Assembly (NCBI RefSeq): GCF_963678635.1
Contig: NC_087064.1
Location: forward strand, 8,841,671-8,905,670
DNA: 64,000 nucleotides
From: Symsagittifera roscoffensis
Taxonomy: Eukaryota > Xenacoelomorpha > Acoela > Convolutidae
Reading direction: 5' to 3'
Both the position numbers and the translations under genes were made by a program. Every line of letters starts with the position of its first letter. Position 1 is the first letter of the stretch. Below the pieces are notes generated by a model, which saw only the letters and a program-made list of their open reading frames with translations, made no database searches and was not told the DNA's origin. Positions 10,186 to 21,350 of this stretch are shown piece by piece.

Positions 10186-11230
10186 CACTTGTGCTTTTGT
10201 GCTCGAGGTGATGCTTTTCTCAAGACAAACTTCGACTTTTAAACTAGTTTTTTTTGTCATGGATGAATCATAAAATTGACATCCATGTTTCAGTCATGAT
10301 TCATCAATTAAACATCAAACTCAATTTCATCCATGATTCATGGATGAGTCATAGAACTGACTTTCATGTTTCAGTCATGATTCATCAATGAAACAAAGAA
10401 ACGTCAATGTAATTTGCTTACCTGTTTCATATATGAAACATAGATGAACATCGTTCAATTGGCACTGCAACATGAATGATACATAAATGCAAAAAAAGAA
10501 AGTTCAAAGATACATTTCTGAATTGCAATGCAATTTCAACCCTGGGAGCTTAAAGATCGCCAGTTTGGCAATTTGGCCTGTTCGAAACAATTAACACACG
10601 ATATCTTTTACCGTTAAAGCGTAAGCGGAGAGTTAATCTGTCTTAAAAATCGTTCCAAGTTGTTTGAAGCATGCTATTTTTCACATAAAGCAAGCTACGT
10701 TACAAGATGTAAAATTTTTTCCTCTGTATTTAATATTGCGTGCTGGAAAAGTATTTGGAAATTCTCAATTTTTTTCAATTTTTATTTTTAAAGCGAACAC
10801 AACACCATAGACCTTAACAAGCAGTCTAATGTTTTGACAGGTTTCGAAAAAAAATGACGGAAAGTTTTTGCTTGGGGTAGTTTTTCTCCAGACAAACTTC
10901 AACCTTCTAACTTTTTAACTGGCACATTTGCAATAATTTTTTAAAAATTAGAAAACTTCAGTTGTCTTGATCTCAAATATGAAAAGATATTTTACCTGTG
11001 AACATTCCTCATTATATTTAATGTATAGTTCGGCCAAATTGTATAGTTCGGTTCAAATATAGTTCGGCCAAATTGGGACAATTAACGCGCAATATGATCC
11101 GTGCTCTTAAAGCGGAGACGGCGGAGATTCAAACAGTCTCCGAAATCGTTAGAACTTGGAATCATGCTCTTTGGTCAATTTAATACTTTGCAACGTTATA
11201 TGGGGGGGGGGGTAATTTTCAAAAAAAGCT
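10186..11230 (+). repeat. Two diverged end copies of a long-inverted-repeat element family
   Basis: The blocks starting near 10186 and 10860 both resemble the left inverted repeat at 60985-61475. They share a CAGACAAACTTC tip, then a region containing GACAATTAACGCGC-type sequence followed by AAGCGGAGA. The first copy is split by a short tandem repeat (10257-10397). A complementary right end lies at 11490-11720. Family similarity is clear by eye; exact limits are not. Confidence 0.5.
10257..10397. repeat. Imperfect tandem repeat, two ~55-bp units 82 bp apart
   Basis: The units at about 10259-10315 and 10341-10397 share ATCCATGTTTCAGTCATGAT-like text and end in TTCATCAA(T)TAAAC or TGAAAC. The region is also rich in ATGATTCAT and ATGAATCAT palindromic words. 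It sits inside the first end copy of the inverted-repeat family. Confidence 0.5.
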
Positions 11231-11489
11231 CAATTTGTTTTCCAAAGTTTATTCATTTTTTCTAAAACTTCATCAATTATTTTGATTTAAAATACTCCAA
11301 AGAAGTTAAATAAAATTAACATTAAAGTGAATGCTCCAATTGCCTTTTCATGCCAATTTAAATATTTTTGAATATAAAAATGATACAATAATCGTTAGAA
11401 AATTTTTTCACGTTTTCCCCTACATCCTACTACGAACTACAAAGGGATATATTAGGCGCATGTCCAAATAACAAGAACAAATGGTTTAC

Positions 11490-11720
11490 CTCAGTTCAAT
11501 TTGAAACGAAATATTCTGCCACTTAAGCGTGTTTTATTGCGCGATAATAATCCCAAAATTGTCAAATTAGCAACTTTCAAACCCCCATAGCTTCACGAAA
11601 AAAAGATCACAATTAAAAATTGCTTTCAAGTTTCCGAGCTTTGGATAACGATATCTGAAAGATGATAAAAAAGTCGGAACAAAAAAATACCTGAAAAAAA
11701 AGAAAAAATTTGATTTAATT
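11490..11720 (-). repeat. Right-end copy of the long-inverted-repeat family
   Basis: Contains AAACCCCCATAGCTT and GAAAAAAAGATCACA, closely paralleling 62640-62690 (AAACCCCCATAACTT, GAAAAAGGATCACA), which is the right inverted repeat of the element at 60985-62840. It abuts the trypsin-like exon, so the element appears to have landed in the first intron of that gene. Confidence 0.5.
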
Positions 11721-11731
11721 TGTAAAGGTAC

Positions 11732-12004
11732 TGTTTTGAGTGTGCACATACTGTCGCTTAGCAGTACGCAAGTGGCAGTTGTGATAACCCACCAATCGTC
11801 TAATACTGAAGCTCCACAGAAATCTCCATTCCGGAAGTTACGAACTTTGGCAAAGAAATGTCTGTTGAATGCTGGGAAGCCGTTAACAATATTGGATATT
11901 GTAGATTTCGTAATGATTTCTTTGTTTTTTGAAATCTTTGGTTCAACTCGAAAACAATTGCAGGAACAAAAAAACAAACAGGAGAGAAAAATAGGAAAAT
12001 TCAT
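11732..12004 (-). CDS. First exon of a trypsin-like (S1) serine protease homologue lacking the catalytic His
   Basis: The ATG at 12004 starts a hydrophobic signal peptide (residues 1-18) and a short propeptide, then the S1 mature start IVNGF (residues 39-43), the conserved FCGASVLDDWWVIT (62-75) and then TATC where active S1 proteases have a (T/A)AHC motif. The catalytic His is therefore Thr at residue 78. A GT splice donor follows at 11731-11730; beyond it the sequence is repeat DNA. The exons carrying the Asp and Ser of the triad are not seen. It may be a catalytically dead secreted homologue or a truncated pseudogene. The outer retrotransposon inserted about 315 bp upstream of its start. 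It is the only plausible host gene in the window besides the duplicated small exon. Confidence 0.55.
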
Positions 12005-12153
12005 TTCATTTGAAAGAAAAATGTATGACCAAAGGTAAAGGCAAGATAAAGTATTTTATCCCAAATAAGCAGTGATTTGAAAATGTCAATCAGATTTTGA
12101 CTGCAATTTGTTTGAGTTTCAATCAAATGTTTGCGAAAACTGCTATCGTGAAT

Positions 12154-12230
12154 GTGATCAGTGATTGAACTGCTAAATTGAATGGTGATCAGTGATTGAA
12201 CTGCTAAAGGTGATCAGTGATTGAACTTTA
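12154..12230. repeat. Three tandem copies of a ~24-30 bp unit
   Basis: GTGATCAGTGATTGAACTGC occurs starting near 12154 and 12186; the third copy near 12210 diverges at its end (GTGATCAGTGATTGAACTTT). It lies in the upstream flank of the trypsin-like exon, between it and the retrotransposon. Confidence 0.7.
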
Positions 12231-12319
12231 GGACAGTATGTTCAATGTTCACGAAAGTAAGACAAGTACCAACGATACAAAGTTAGAGGGGAACAAAAAA
12301 TTTTCCACTACATTAATTT

Positions 12320-12720
12320 TGGAACCTGATCTAAACTACATTTTATTATTGGATAAATTAGATATTTTACCACTGTAAAATATTTAATATTAACCAATCA
12401 TAATCCATCCAACTAACAACCCACTTATTTGTAAGTGCTGAGATTACTTGTAGTTTCAGTACCAGAGAGATTTGAATTTAACTTAGAAATTAGTTGCCTC
12501 TCCAAGAGAACTTCAGCCGCCGCAATAAGCCAGTATACTCTAGATCTATTGAGCCTAGCAGAGACTAGTTAAACACCCTGAGATATAAGAGTAAGATTAG
12601 GATCGGAATCAGACTAAGAAATTGCACGAATCTATCCGGCCGAAAATAAGATAGCGTGACGAGCAGACGGTGTACCCTATCCGAAATTACTCTATGAGTT
12701 AACCAAAAGGATCTAACTCA
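12320..12720 (+). repeat. 5' LTR of the outer retrotransposon
   Basis: 401 bp, starting TGGAACCTGATC and ending GGATCTAACTCA. It matches 54302-54711 almost throughout. The main differences are a short T-rich indel near the start and an ~8-bp indel near position 250. Confidence 0.9.
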
Positions 12721-12722
12721 TC

Positions 12723-12740
12723 TGGTGCGACCATAAGTCT
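12723..12740 (+). promoter_or_regulatory. Primer-binding site of the outer retrotransposon
   Basis: TGGTGCGACCATAAGTCT begins two bases after the 5' LTR with the TGG complementary to a tRNA CCA end, the standard place for minus-strand priming. I could not match the rest to a particular tRNA. Confidence 0.55.
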
Positions 12741-13967
12741 CGAATAAGACCTTAATAGCTTAGAATTAACCAAATAAAGATTAGAAATTAGACAAAACAT
12801 TTTCAAAATGTTACACGATAATAACTTAATTGAAATGTCTCTACGACTCAATAGATCAGAGCCGATATTCCGCACAATACTAGAACTACCCGGTATTGGA
12901 AGAAGACCTCGAACGAGAGACGACATACGACTACATAGAAACTTTCAATTTAGTTTCATGGTTGTACGGCAAAAGCCAACACAAACGTTTATATTTAGAA
13001 TCTTATTAGCAATGAATTTAGATTTTCATTTGCAAACATAAATTTTTGAAGAAAATCTTCATGATTATCACAGGCGCTAAACAAAATTACTAATGTACAA
13101 TAACGATTGATAAAAAGATCTCAGATCGTTTTCTCAACTTCTGCAGTATTATATAAAACATAATTATTTGAAAAAAATTTATTAAAAACAAAAATAAAAA
13201 GTAGTAGCATGACAATAAATTGTTGGTAAAAATAAATTATCCTGTTGTAACAGCTTCATCACCTAAACATAACAGCAATCATAAGCTAACTAACATCATA
13301 AAAACTAAAACTTTATATCAAACAAATTCAAAACATTTTAGACTTATATTTACTTAATTTTAAACCAGATCATCAAGGCTTATCCTTGGATCTTAATAAA
13401 TTTTCTATCTCATTAATTTTTAATTCTGATCATCAAGGCTTATCCTCGGATCAAAAAGAACACTTTTGTTCTCCCCCACCCACGTATTAAGTGTCTAACG
13501 ACCTCAAACGTTGATTCACTACCCAAATTTTTCAAAAGACCCAGGACTAATGGAAATTTTTAATAACACTAACCATTCAAATTAGGCTAAACAGTGAAGA
13601 AATTCGGTTATTCATCCTTCACTTGAACCCTCCTATTACCAGACCCAGGATAGATCTTAGACTTAGTAAGTTTAAAATAGTATCTAACGAACTACTTGCG
13701 TTCTAATTATAACTGAACCTTGTGGATCGATTTACTATTCTCCAACCCTTGAACACAATCACTACCCCTAAGTAAGATTAAGTAAGTTAACACCTTAACT
13801 TAGACTAGCCACGAGAAAGTAAAAAATCATTCTCCGGAATCGATATACTTTTCTCTCCAACCCTGAACAAAAAGACCCAGGTTAAGCTAAGCAAAAAATC
13901 GTAAGGCCTAACAGTCTAGGAAAATAAAAATCACTAATAACTTCTAGCATCCCTCATCCTAAAACTT
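12741..13967 (+). other. Untranslated leader of the outer retrotransposon, with short internal repeats
   Basis: No coding frame is supported. A 25-bp word (GATCATCAAGGCTTATCC plus YGGATC) occurs at 13368-13392 and 13428-13452. AGACCCAGG occurs at 13538, 13641 and 13873. CTCCAACCCT followed by GAACA occurs twice (near 13740 and 13856). These could be regulatory or packaging elements, or remnants of local duplication. Confidence 0.5.
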
Positions 13968-15617
13968 ATGTCATTCAAAAATTTAGGAAATAAACAAACA
14001 ATCGTTTTACACAATTGTGAAATAGAAAACCAAAAATATGATCTTGTAATAACTCCACATACACAAACAGTTGGATACATTCGAACAAAACGACAAACAA
14101 AAAAAAGAAAAATTATTAGCAAACAAAGACAAATCACACGAAAAAGATTTTCAGAAAATAGAAACGCATTTTCCGAATCAGAAACCAACAGTTTAGACGA
14201 ACTATACAAATTAAAGGAATCAATAAATAAAAATTGCACCATCCATGATCAATTGTACTTTTCCGACTCAGAAACAACTTCAAACTCATCAAAAAGAAGA
14301 AAAAGAAGAATAAAAAAGCAATATAAACTCAAACCAGTACACCTATATAATTGGAATCAACAATTAGACATAATGATAGTTATATATTAACAGTTATCAA
14401 ACGAAAAACTGAGCCACACTCAACGTGACGAAAGTCCAGATGAAGAAGCAGTTTTTCCCTTTCTTATAGATTCACTCCATGATAGAGGACAAACAAAATT
14501 TTGTAAAAACTTACTCGTAAGATTATTTGAACCAGGAATCAGTCCATGCAAAGCAGAATTCCCGGATGTAAAAATCAAAAGACAAATTGTAGAACATTAT
14601 CTAAAAGACACATGTAACCTAACACAACAATATGGAATCTACACCATAGAATTCAGCACACCACAAACAGCTCATAACAAATATGTAATTCAAACAGATT
14701 GTATAGATTTAGAATTTTTGAAAGTATTCATAGAATACATCAAAAGCATGCAATATCATAATTCACAAAGAGCAAACTCAATATTCACTAATGAAGTTTT
14801 TGCAATAATATATAGTTATATATCTATATTAGAAAAAACGGAAGTTCAAAGCACATCACCAATAGAAACATCCAAACATACAAAAGTAGGAAACGAAATC
14901 ACAATATTTTCAACATTTTTACATGTAATAGGCAAAAATTTCACCAATAATGATGTCTCCCAAAACACCAAACATGATTTACAAAAAATTTTAGCATGGT
15001 TTATAATAGATTGTTTTACCCACAACCTAGATTTAATTTCACAAGCAAGAAAAAATTTCAGACCCCAAAGTACCAATGACGACACTGTCATTGCAGAACA
15101 ATCAGATTACGTTTGGGACCCTGAATGGTCTCATCCTGCATTTATAAACATTCCACAAGATATCTCGAGTCAAGCAATAAGTACAATATCTTTTCACAGA
15201 GATTATGTAAAAGTAATACCATTAGCGATTGACGCAACACCATTAAATTATAATACATTTTTACCTGATACTCGAAATAACAGCTTAAAATCAACAGTCA
15301 TACATAATGAATATCTCAATGGAGCCAGAAATCTTACACAGCAAGATATTCAAACACCATCACACTTCATAAATGAAGAAGTAGTCCAAACAACAGTAAC
15401 AACTACACAACAAAGTTTTTCACCAATACGTCGAAATCTCACAACACCAAAAAATACAAATACATTACTACCACAGATAACCTTACAGTCAACCGTTAAA
15501 CCTTCGGTTGTCCCAAAATACTCACATATGGACTATCAGACATATAGACCAATGACAAAACTGTCAAAAACACGAAAAAAGTTCACAAAAAAACACTTTT
15601 GCAGAACACAATTATAA
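13968..15617 (+). pseudogene. Gag N-terminal part of the outer element, one in-frame stop
   Basis: One continuous frame of 550 codons from the ATG at 13968, interrupted only by TAA at 14388-14390. The N-terminal 140 residues are Lys/Arg/Ser-rich. The middle (about 14,440-15,100) is a helical-looking globular segment rich in Leu, Ile and Phe, plausible as capsid. The end is Thr/Pro-rich and low in complexity. The frame ends at 15617, where the frame starting at 15599 takes over (18-bp overlap). No Pfam-type motif is obvious; the gag role is inferred from position between the leader and the zinc-knuckle segment. Confidence 0.55.
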
Positions 15618-17491
15618 TTATACACACCAACAAAAAACAAATCAAACAAAATTTATATCACGTTTGTTCCCATTATTGGAATCTCCCAAATACATCAACC
15701 AATTCAGTAAATTTCCCAGATAATCCACACCCTCCACAGGATTATAGGGAAAATTATCCATTTTTTCAACAAAATAAGAATAAACAACAAACACCTTATA
15801 ACACAAATAACTTATCATCTGATCATGATGATTATTATCAACCAGATGTTTTTGCACCATATACTAAAGAATATCGCACACAAAGACCGCGACAATCTCA
15901 ACCATCCCAAAATATGAAAATTTTCCCAAAAAATCCAACAGATACAAAAAATCCACAACAAATGCATATACAAAACCCATTTAACACACAATCTTTTCAT
16001 CCAATACAGCCACAAAACCCAATGACTATGCATTCTTATCAACCAACTCAAATGCAAAATGAAATACTGCTTCCATATTACCTCCAGCAACATGAAATAA
16101 CAAAAAATCAACTTTCAAATTTTTCACAAATGCCAAACGCCGCAGAATCACTACAGATGACTATGAGTCCATACCTCATGGGTGGATCATCAATAACATC
16201 GAATAAACCACTGATGGTATTCACAGGAACAGACCCTGAATATTCTGTAGAAGATTATTTAAATGCAGTCACAGCAAGTTTAATTTTAAATATAGGACCT
16301 GAACCAATTAATACACCACTCCATCAAAATTGGATACATAGACGCACAGCGTAAATACAAACAACACTAGATGGCGCAGCAACAGAAATTTTAATGATGA
16401 CCTTAACACCTCAATTAAGGAAAATAGCTATAAAAAAGAGAGCATCTCAACCTTCCTCAATTCGAAAACCAGATTTAGATTTTAGAAAATTAGTAGATAA
16501 ATTAGAACAAGCAGAAATAACAATGAAACTCGAAGAAACAGAAAATCTAAAACTACAATACGTTAATCGAATTGAAACAAATACTACACATATAAACAAT
16601 ATACAAGAATCAGACACAGACCTGATTGAAAAAATCACTGAAATACTAAACATCTATGAGAAGAACCCAAATTTTAAAGGCAAACCATTTTTCAAAAAAT
16701 GGTGTAATTATTGCCGACGATACGGACACAGTATCGCCGAATGTAGACAAAAACAACAAGATAATCAGAATAAACCTCAAAAGCACAAAGAACCAAGTAA
16801 ATCATTCTATCAATACATGAAAAAAGATCAAAATCTACCAAACAAAAATATATATAGTAATGATAGATCAGGAAAACCACTTCCAAGTAACTCAAATTAC
16901 TCAGTAAACCAATCACCATATAACTCAAGTTATAGAGGTAGATCACCCGAACAAAGAAATTCACGAAATTTCTCACAAAATAGACATAGCCGATCGAATA
17001 GCCAACTTAACCAAAATAACTATTCACGATCGAATTCAAACACAACAGAATTTGTTTCTGCATCCAGTTCTCAATCAAACCCAAGGAATAGACACTATTC
17101 CAATGATAGATCACGAAACTCATCATACAATAGAAATAGAAACTATTCGCACAAAAGGAATAGAAGCTATTCAAACAATCGAAATCAGAACTATTCAAAC
17201 AATAGATCAAGAAATAACTCATATAATAGATCAAATTATCACAGATCAAATAATAACTATCAAAACAGATCACGAAATATTTCACAAAATCGAAACTCAA
17301 GTAAACTAATCGATACAGAAAGTATCATCAGTCACCACATAGGAATAATAACCGTTATCCCGATTCTAAACATCGATATAGAAAAAACACACCAAAACAT
17401 CAAAGACACATTAATCAAGTACAAACAAATGAAGAAACAACTTCAGACCCCCCAGGTATTGATGACACAGGAAGTACTAAATTACAACTAA
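15599..17491 (+). pseudogene. Gag C-terminal part with CCHC zinc knuckle, one in-frame stop
   Basis: A single frame from 15599 to 17491 with one TAA at 16352-16354. It opens with a Pro/Gln/Asn-rich region and a Met-rich stretch. Near 16700-16743 is CNYCRRYGHSIAEC, a perfect CX2CX4HX4C nucleocapsid knuckle. After it comes a long Asn/Arg/Ser/Tyr-rich repeat tract (about 16,920-17,290; units such as YSNNRSRN), probably RNA-binding. The frame then shifts near 17,300. The adjacent phase carries on with an acidic linker (through 17554-17841) and rejoins the protease frame near 17,770. A ~95-bp piece of the repeat tract (17053-17148) was copied into the protease/RT junction. Confidence 0.7.
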
Positions 17492-17728
17492 ATCCCATTA
17501 ATTGTGAATCATCAGACACTGAAAGTGATACAGGCAAAACCATCTGTGTAAATATGATAACAGTCGAAAACGACTATGAACCTATCATAGACGAACAACC
17601 TTTTACTTCACATATATATGAAAATCAATTGAAACTCCTTTATAATTACTACATTGGACCTGTTAATAATAATACACAAATTAAACAAGAAGTAAACGAA
17701 ATTAACACGGTAATTCAACCTAATAAAA

Positions 17729-18334
17729 ATGATGAAATACAATGCTCAAACACAAAACATATTTATCAAAATATACAAAAAAAAACAACCAAGAGAAAAA
17801 ATTTGGACAATCCCATTTCTCTTAGAGAGTCCAAGAAGTAAAGAATTTCAACCACCAGATCTTGAAATTGATTTTTTAATCGACTCAGGAGCAGAATCAA
17901 ATATAATTAATATTCCCACATGGAACGAAATTAAGACACTACACCCGAATTTGACACCTCTTGAAACATCTAGTAAATTGGCAACAGCACAAGGATCAAG
18001 ACTAGTAAACTATGGAAAAATTCAATTATTCCTCCTTCTCACAAGAACAATGGAACAAAGCAAGATTTTGAACAAGCCGTTTAGACAAACTTTTCGTATT
18101 ACTGATTTTAAGCACAATATCATTGGCATACCACTTATTACGAAATATATACCAACAATAAATATCTTAAATAGTAAAATCCATATCAAAGACAAATATA
18201 CAAAAACAAAAAACACAGCCTTGTTTCTGCATCCAGTTCCCATTCAAACCCAAGGAATAGACACTATTCCAATGATAGATCACAAAACTCATCATACAAC
18301 AGAAATAGAAACTATGCAACGCAATTACCCTTAG
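17729..18334 (+). pseudogene. Aspartic protease of the outer element
   Basis: The open frame carries IDFLIDSGAESNIINI, with the catalytic D-S-G at about 17882-17890, then an alternating beta pattern and IIGIPLI (the hydrophobic-Gly feature of retropepsins). Retropepsins act as dimers to cut the Gag-Pol polyprotein. The last ~30 codons come from a misplaced gag segment (18221-18316) and read out of register before the stop at 18332-18334. Sequence continuing toward RT is in another phase (18316-18571). The domain looks complete, but its junction to RT is broken. Confidence 0.75.
18221..18316 (+). repeat. ~95-bp gag segment duplicated into the protease/RT junction
   Basis: This stretch is nearly identical to 17053-17148 in the gag repeat tract (shared CCCAAGGAATAGACACTATT and flanks). 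It interrupts the expected protease-to-RT linker. It is most simply a template-switch or gene-conversion event within the element. Confidence 0.75.
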
Positions 18335-18571
18335 TACTTTTAGAATATTGCGAAACAAATGCTACAATTTCACCTATAATTGAAGTAGCCTATCGAGTAA
18401 ATAATACAATACAGCTATTAGATATTTGTCAATCAACAATTCTTAACGTAGAATTATCCATAAATAATATAATAAGTAATGAAAAAAGAAATACAGATTA
18501 TTTCACAAAAACACCATATTTTAAACCGACATTTAATATATTACACAAAAGAACAACAAAAATTTTTAACA

Positions 18572-19471
18572 ATGTTTAATTTTCAACACTCCCAAATCAC
18601 ACAAGATGATTTTGACAAATTAGCAAATTAACTGTTAAAATATTCAACAGTCTACGCAACATCAAAATTTGACGTTGGAAAAATCAGTTCATCACTGCAT
18701 CTCCCATTAAAACCTGACGCAGTTTTCAAAAAACAAAGAGCAAATAAAGTACCGATTCACTTACACGACAAGGTAAATAGATTACTTGATAATTTAGAAC
18801 AATACGAAATTATATCACCGGTAAATAAAGAAGAACAACCAAAAGGAAACACCTTCATTAACCCTGTTATCATTCTAGCAAAATGTGAATCACTAAAAAT
18901 AGTTTCAGACGCTAGATACCTCAATTCACTAATTGACGAATCAAAATGCAATTGGCCTATTGAACCAATACAAGTTATCTTAACAAAAATAAATGGTAAA
19001 TACTTCACATCCGCAGATATGAATAGTGCATATAATCAAATGCCACTAGATGAACAATCACGTTTAACACAATTTGTTATTGGAAATCAACAATATGAAT
19101 TTAATTGCTTATTCTATGGAATATCCATAGGACCAGCAGCTTTTTCAGCTTTCATGAGTAAAATTTTTAGACCATTAATACTCAAGAAAAATGCAATCAC
19201 CTATTTAGACGATGTTTTTATGCGATCACAAACCAAAGAAGAAATGTTTACAGTTTTAGAAAAATATCATAAAATACTTCAGAACAAAAATCTGAAAGCA
19301 GCCCCCGATAAATCAAACTTCTTTTTAACACGCGTAAAATTTTTAGGACATAATATTGAACGAAACACTATTACTCTATTAAAATCACGCATTGATGCAA
19401 TCCAAAAACTTCAACCACCTACAAATAAAAAAAATCCAAAAATTCCTCGGAATGTTAAATTTCTTAAGTAA
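18572..19471 (+). pseudogene. Reverse transcriptase of the outer element
   Basis: From an ATG at 18572 (overlapping the stop of the preceding frame) the sequence reads as RT with one in-frame TAA at 18629-18631. Visible are KIVSDARYLNSLID (motif A region with the first Asp), FTSADMNSAYNQMPLDEQSR, GISIGPAAFSAFM, and ITYLDDVFM with the catalytic YLDD at about 19203-19214. It ends with FLGHNIE in the thumb region. A frame change near 19,430 leads into the RNase H frame. This is the Ty3-type order. RT copies the genomic RNA into cDNA in the virus-like particle. Confidence 0.85.
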
Positions 19472-19958
19472 ATACGTTTACAAAATGCAATTATATTTAA
19501 GACCTTTCTACAACATCCTCAGACAAAAAAATAATTTTGAATGGACCACTGAACATCAAACACGATTTGAAGAAATTAAAAAGCTTTTGATAGAACAAAT
19601 TTCAAACAGAATTCCTGATCCAAATCAACCATTCTATGCAATGTGCGATGCTTCAAATTTTGGCATCGGCGCAGCATTGCTACAATCACATAATGAAACA
19701 AATAAAATAAATCTTATATCAGCAAATTCACGATTATTTACACAAGGAGAGCTACGACTCTCAACTCTAATGAGAAAATGTACAGCTATAATTTATACAC
19801 TTACAGAATACGAATTTCTGATACTTGGATCAAAACACCCAAACGTTCTATTAACAGATCACAAACCAAGTATATTTCTCTTTACACAAAAATCAAATCC
19901 AAATCATAAAGTTTATAGATTTCAATTAATTCTAATGAAATTCCCAATTTGCATATAG
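19392..19958 (+). pseudogene. RT connection and RNase H of the outer element
   Basis: The frame begins at the RT thumb (FLGMLNFLSKYVYKMQ), then FEWTTEHQTRFEEIK (connection) and RNase H: MCDASNFGIGAALLQ carries the first catalytic Asp and LLTDHKPSIFLF a further Asp. Where the catalytic Glu is expected the sequence reads STLMRKCTAI, so that residue appears lost. The frame ends at 19958. The following 62 codons in another phase (19949-20137: WTAGKNLALPDTLSR) complete the domain's familiar end. RNase H removes the RNA strand during reverse transcription. Confidence 0.75.
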
Positions 19959-20332
19959 TTTGGACAGCAGGAAAAAACCTTGCATTACCAGATACATTAA
20001 GTAGAAATACGCCACCTGAATTACTTACACGAAAAACTACAGTTGGAATACCACATACTATTAAATTCTATCTCGCAAAAAATGAAACATCACCCCGATT
20101 AGACTGCAAATACGCAGTAGAAACTGACATTGATTAATCACAAATAAATATTCTACAACATTTTCCACTCTACTTAGATTGCCAAAATAATCACTATGAA
20201 GTTGATTTACTAGGAACATCAACTTTTAAACCAATTCCATACTCACAATGGATAAAAAATAATACTCAACAAAAGAGAATAAAACAATACTCGCATAAAA
20301 AAGACCTTTTTCCACTAATCGAAAAAAAAAAT

Positions 20333-21350
20333 TTGACCGATAAAATAAACTTATCAGGACTACAAACAAATGATTCAAAATACACAATAAATCAAGTTTT
20401 TGACCGCCATGACCCACTTGACACAATTCCCCTATCAAAACTCGAAATTGACAATATTTTTCTCCCCCCAACAGATAAAATTACACTTGAACTTTTAAAA
20501 CAATATCAAAATCTCGATCCAGTTATTAGACAACTAAAATCATGGCACAAATATAAAACTAAGCCGTAAAAGCTGATACCACAATTTTAGGAAACAAAAC
20601 ACTTCTCCGATAATTAAGAAAATTTAACAACACAACAATTAAGGAAAATACAGATCTTTTAGAATATCAATTAAATGATACTAAAGTTCACTGTCTACCT
20701 TTAAGTATGATACTAATAGCTTTTAACATCTCCCATACACAAAATACAAAGGGACACTCCGAATCAGAAAAACGTACTCGAACTTTACACAAAGTTTTTA
20801 TTTTCCAAATGCACCAATTTGGATAAAAGTATTATGCAATGATTGTATAATATGACAATTGAATAAACCGTATCCAAATCAAAAACATATAGCGCAAAAT
20901 AAGATTTTAAAGGGAAAAAGTTTTTATTTCAACCATAAAATTTCATTCGACACGAAAGGACCAATATCCACTTTACGAACATTGGATAGCTAAATTCGGA
21001 CTACCCGAAATCTTAGTTACAGACAACGGTACAGAAATCATAAATAATGAAATCATCACACTATGCCACTTATACAACATCAAACATAAACCACGTACAT
21101 CTCATGCACCTTGGAAAAACGGTTTAGTCGAAGGTATGAACCGCTCACTTCAAGATTATCTCAGATGTATCATTAATGGATATGATACACGATACACAAA
21201 ATGGTCAGCAGATGTAAAATGTATTCCCTTATCATAAATTACGACAACTTCAGGAATGTCAGCATATGAAATGGTTTTTAATCAAAAGCCACGAAAACCA
21301 ATTATGTTTACGGCAAATTCCCATAAAAATGCACAAAGTTATTGCCAACC
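20333..21350 (+). pseudogene. Integrase N-terminal part, with internal deletion (triplication unit A)
   Basis: 20333-20569 is an open linker. The zinc-binding region follows in decayed form: His residues near 20,730-20,790 and a CNDC followed by a Cys-to-stop (TGA) change near 20,836-20,850. The first core Asp may lie near 20,947 (ISFDTKGPIS). The text then jumps directly to EHWIAKFGLPEI, so roughly 50 residues of the catalytic core are missing. The second Asp (VTDNGTE, about 21,015) and Glu (NGLVEGMNRSLQ, about 21,120) are readable. Several stops follow. Integrase would join cDNA ends to chromosomal DNA; this copy cannot. Confidence 0.65.

Noticed and set aside
12154..12230. Three short repeats considered as a CRISPR-like array
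   Set aside because: The units are contiguous or separated by a few bases in eukaryotic DNA, with no spacers; an ordinary short tandem repeat.
12699..13041. Small ORFs of 75-77 codons spanning the 5' LTR and leader of the outer element
   Set aside because: They lie in the LTR/leader, overlap on opposite strands and carry no motif.
14388..16354. The TAA codons in gag considered as evidence for an altered genetic code
   Set aside because: TAA, TAG and TGA all appear both as interruptions and as normal ends, and the host-like exons use the standard code; decay is simpler.
17052..17309. An 85-codon frame rich in Ile and Thr in the gag repeat tract
   Set aside because: It is an alternative phase of the Asn/Arg/Ser repeat; the CCHC-bearing frame is the coding one.
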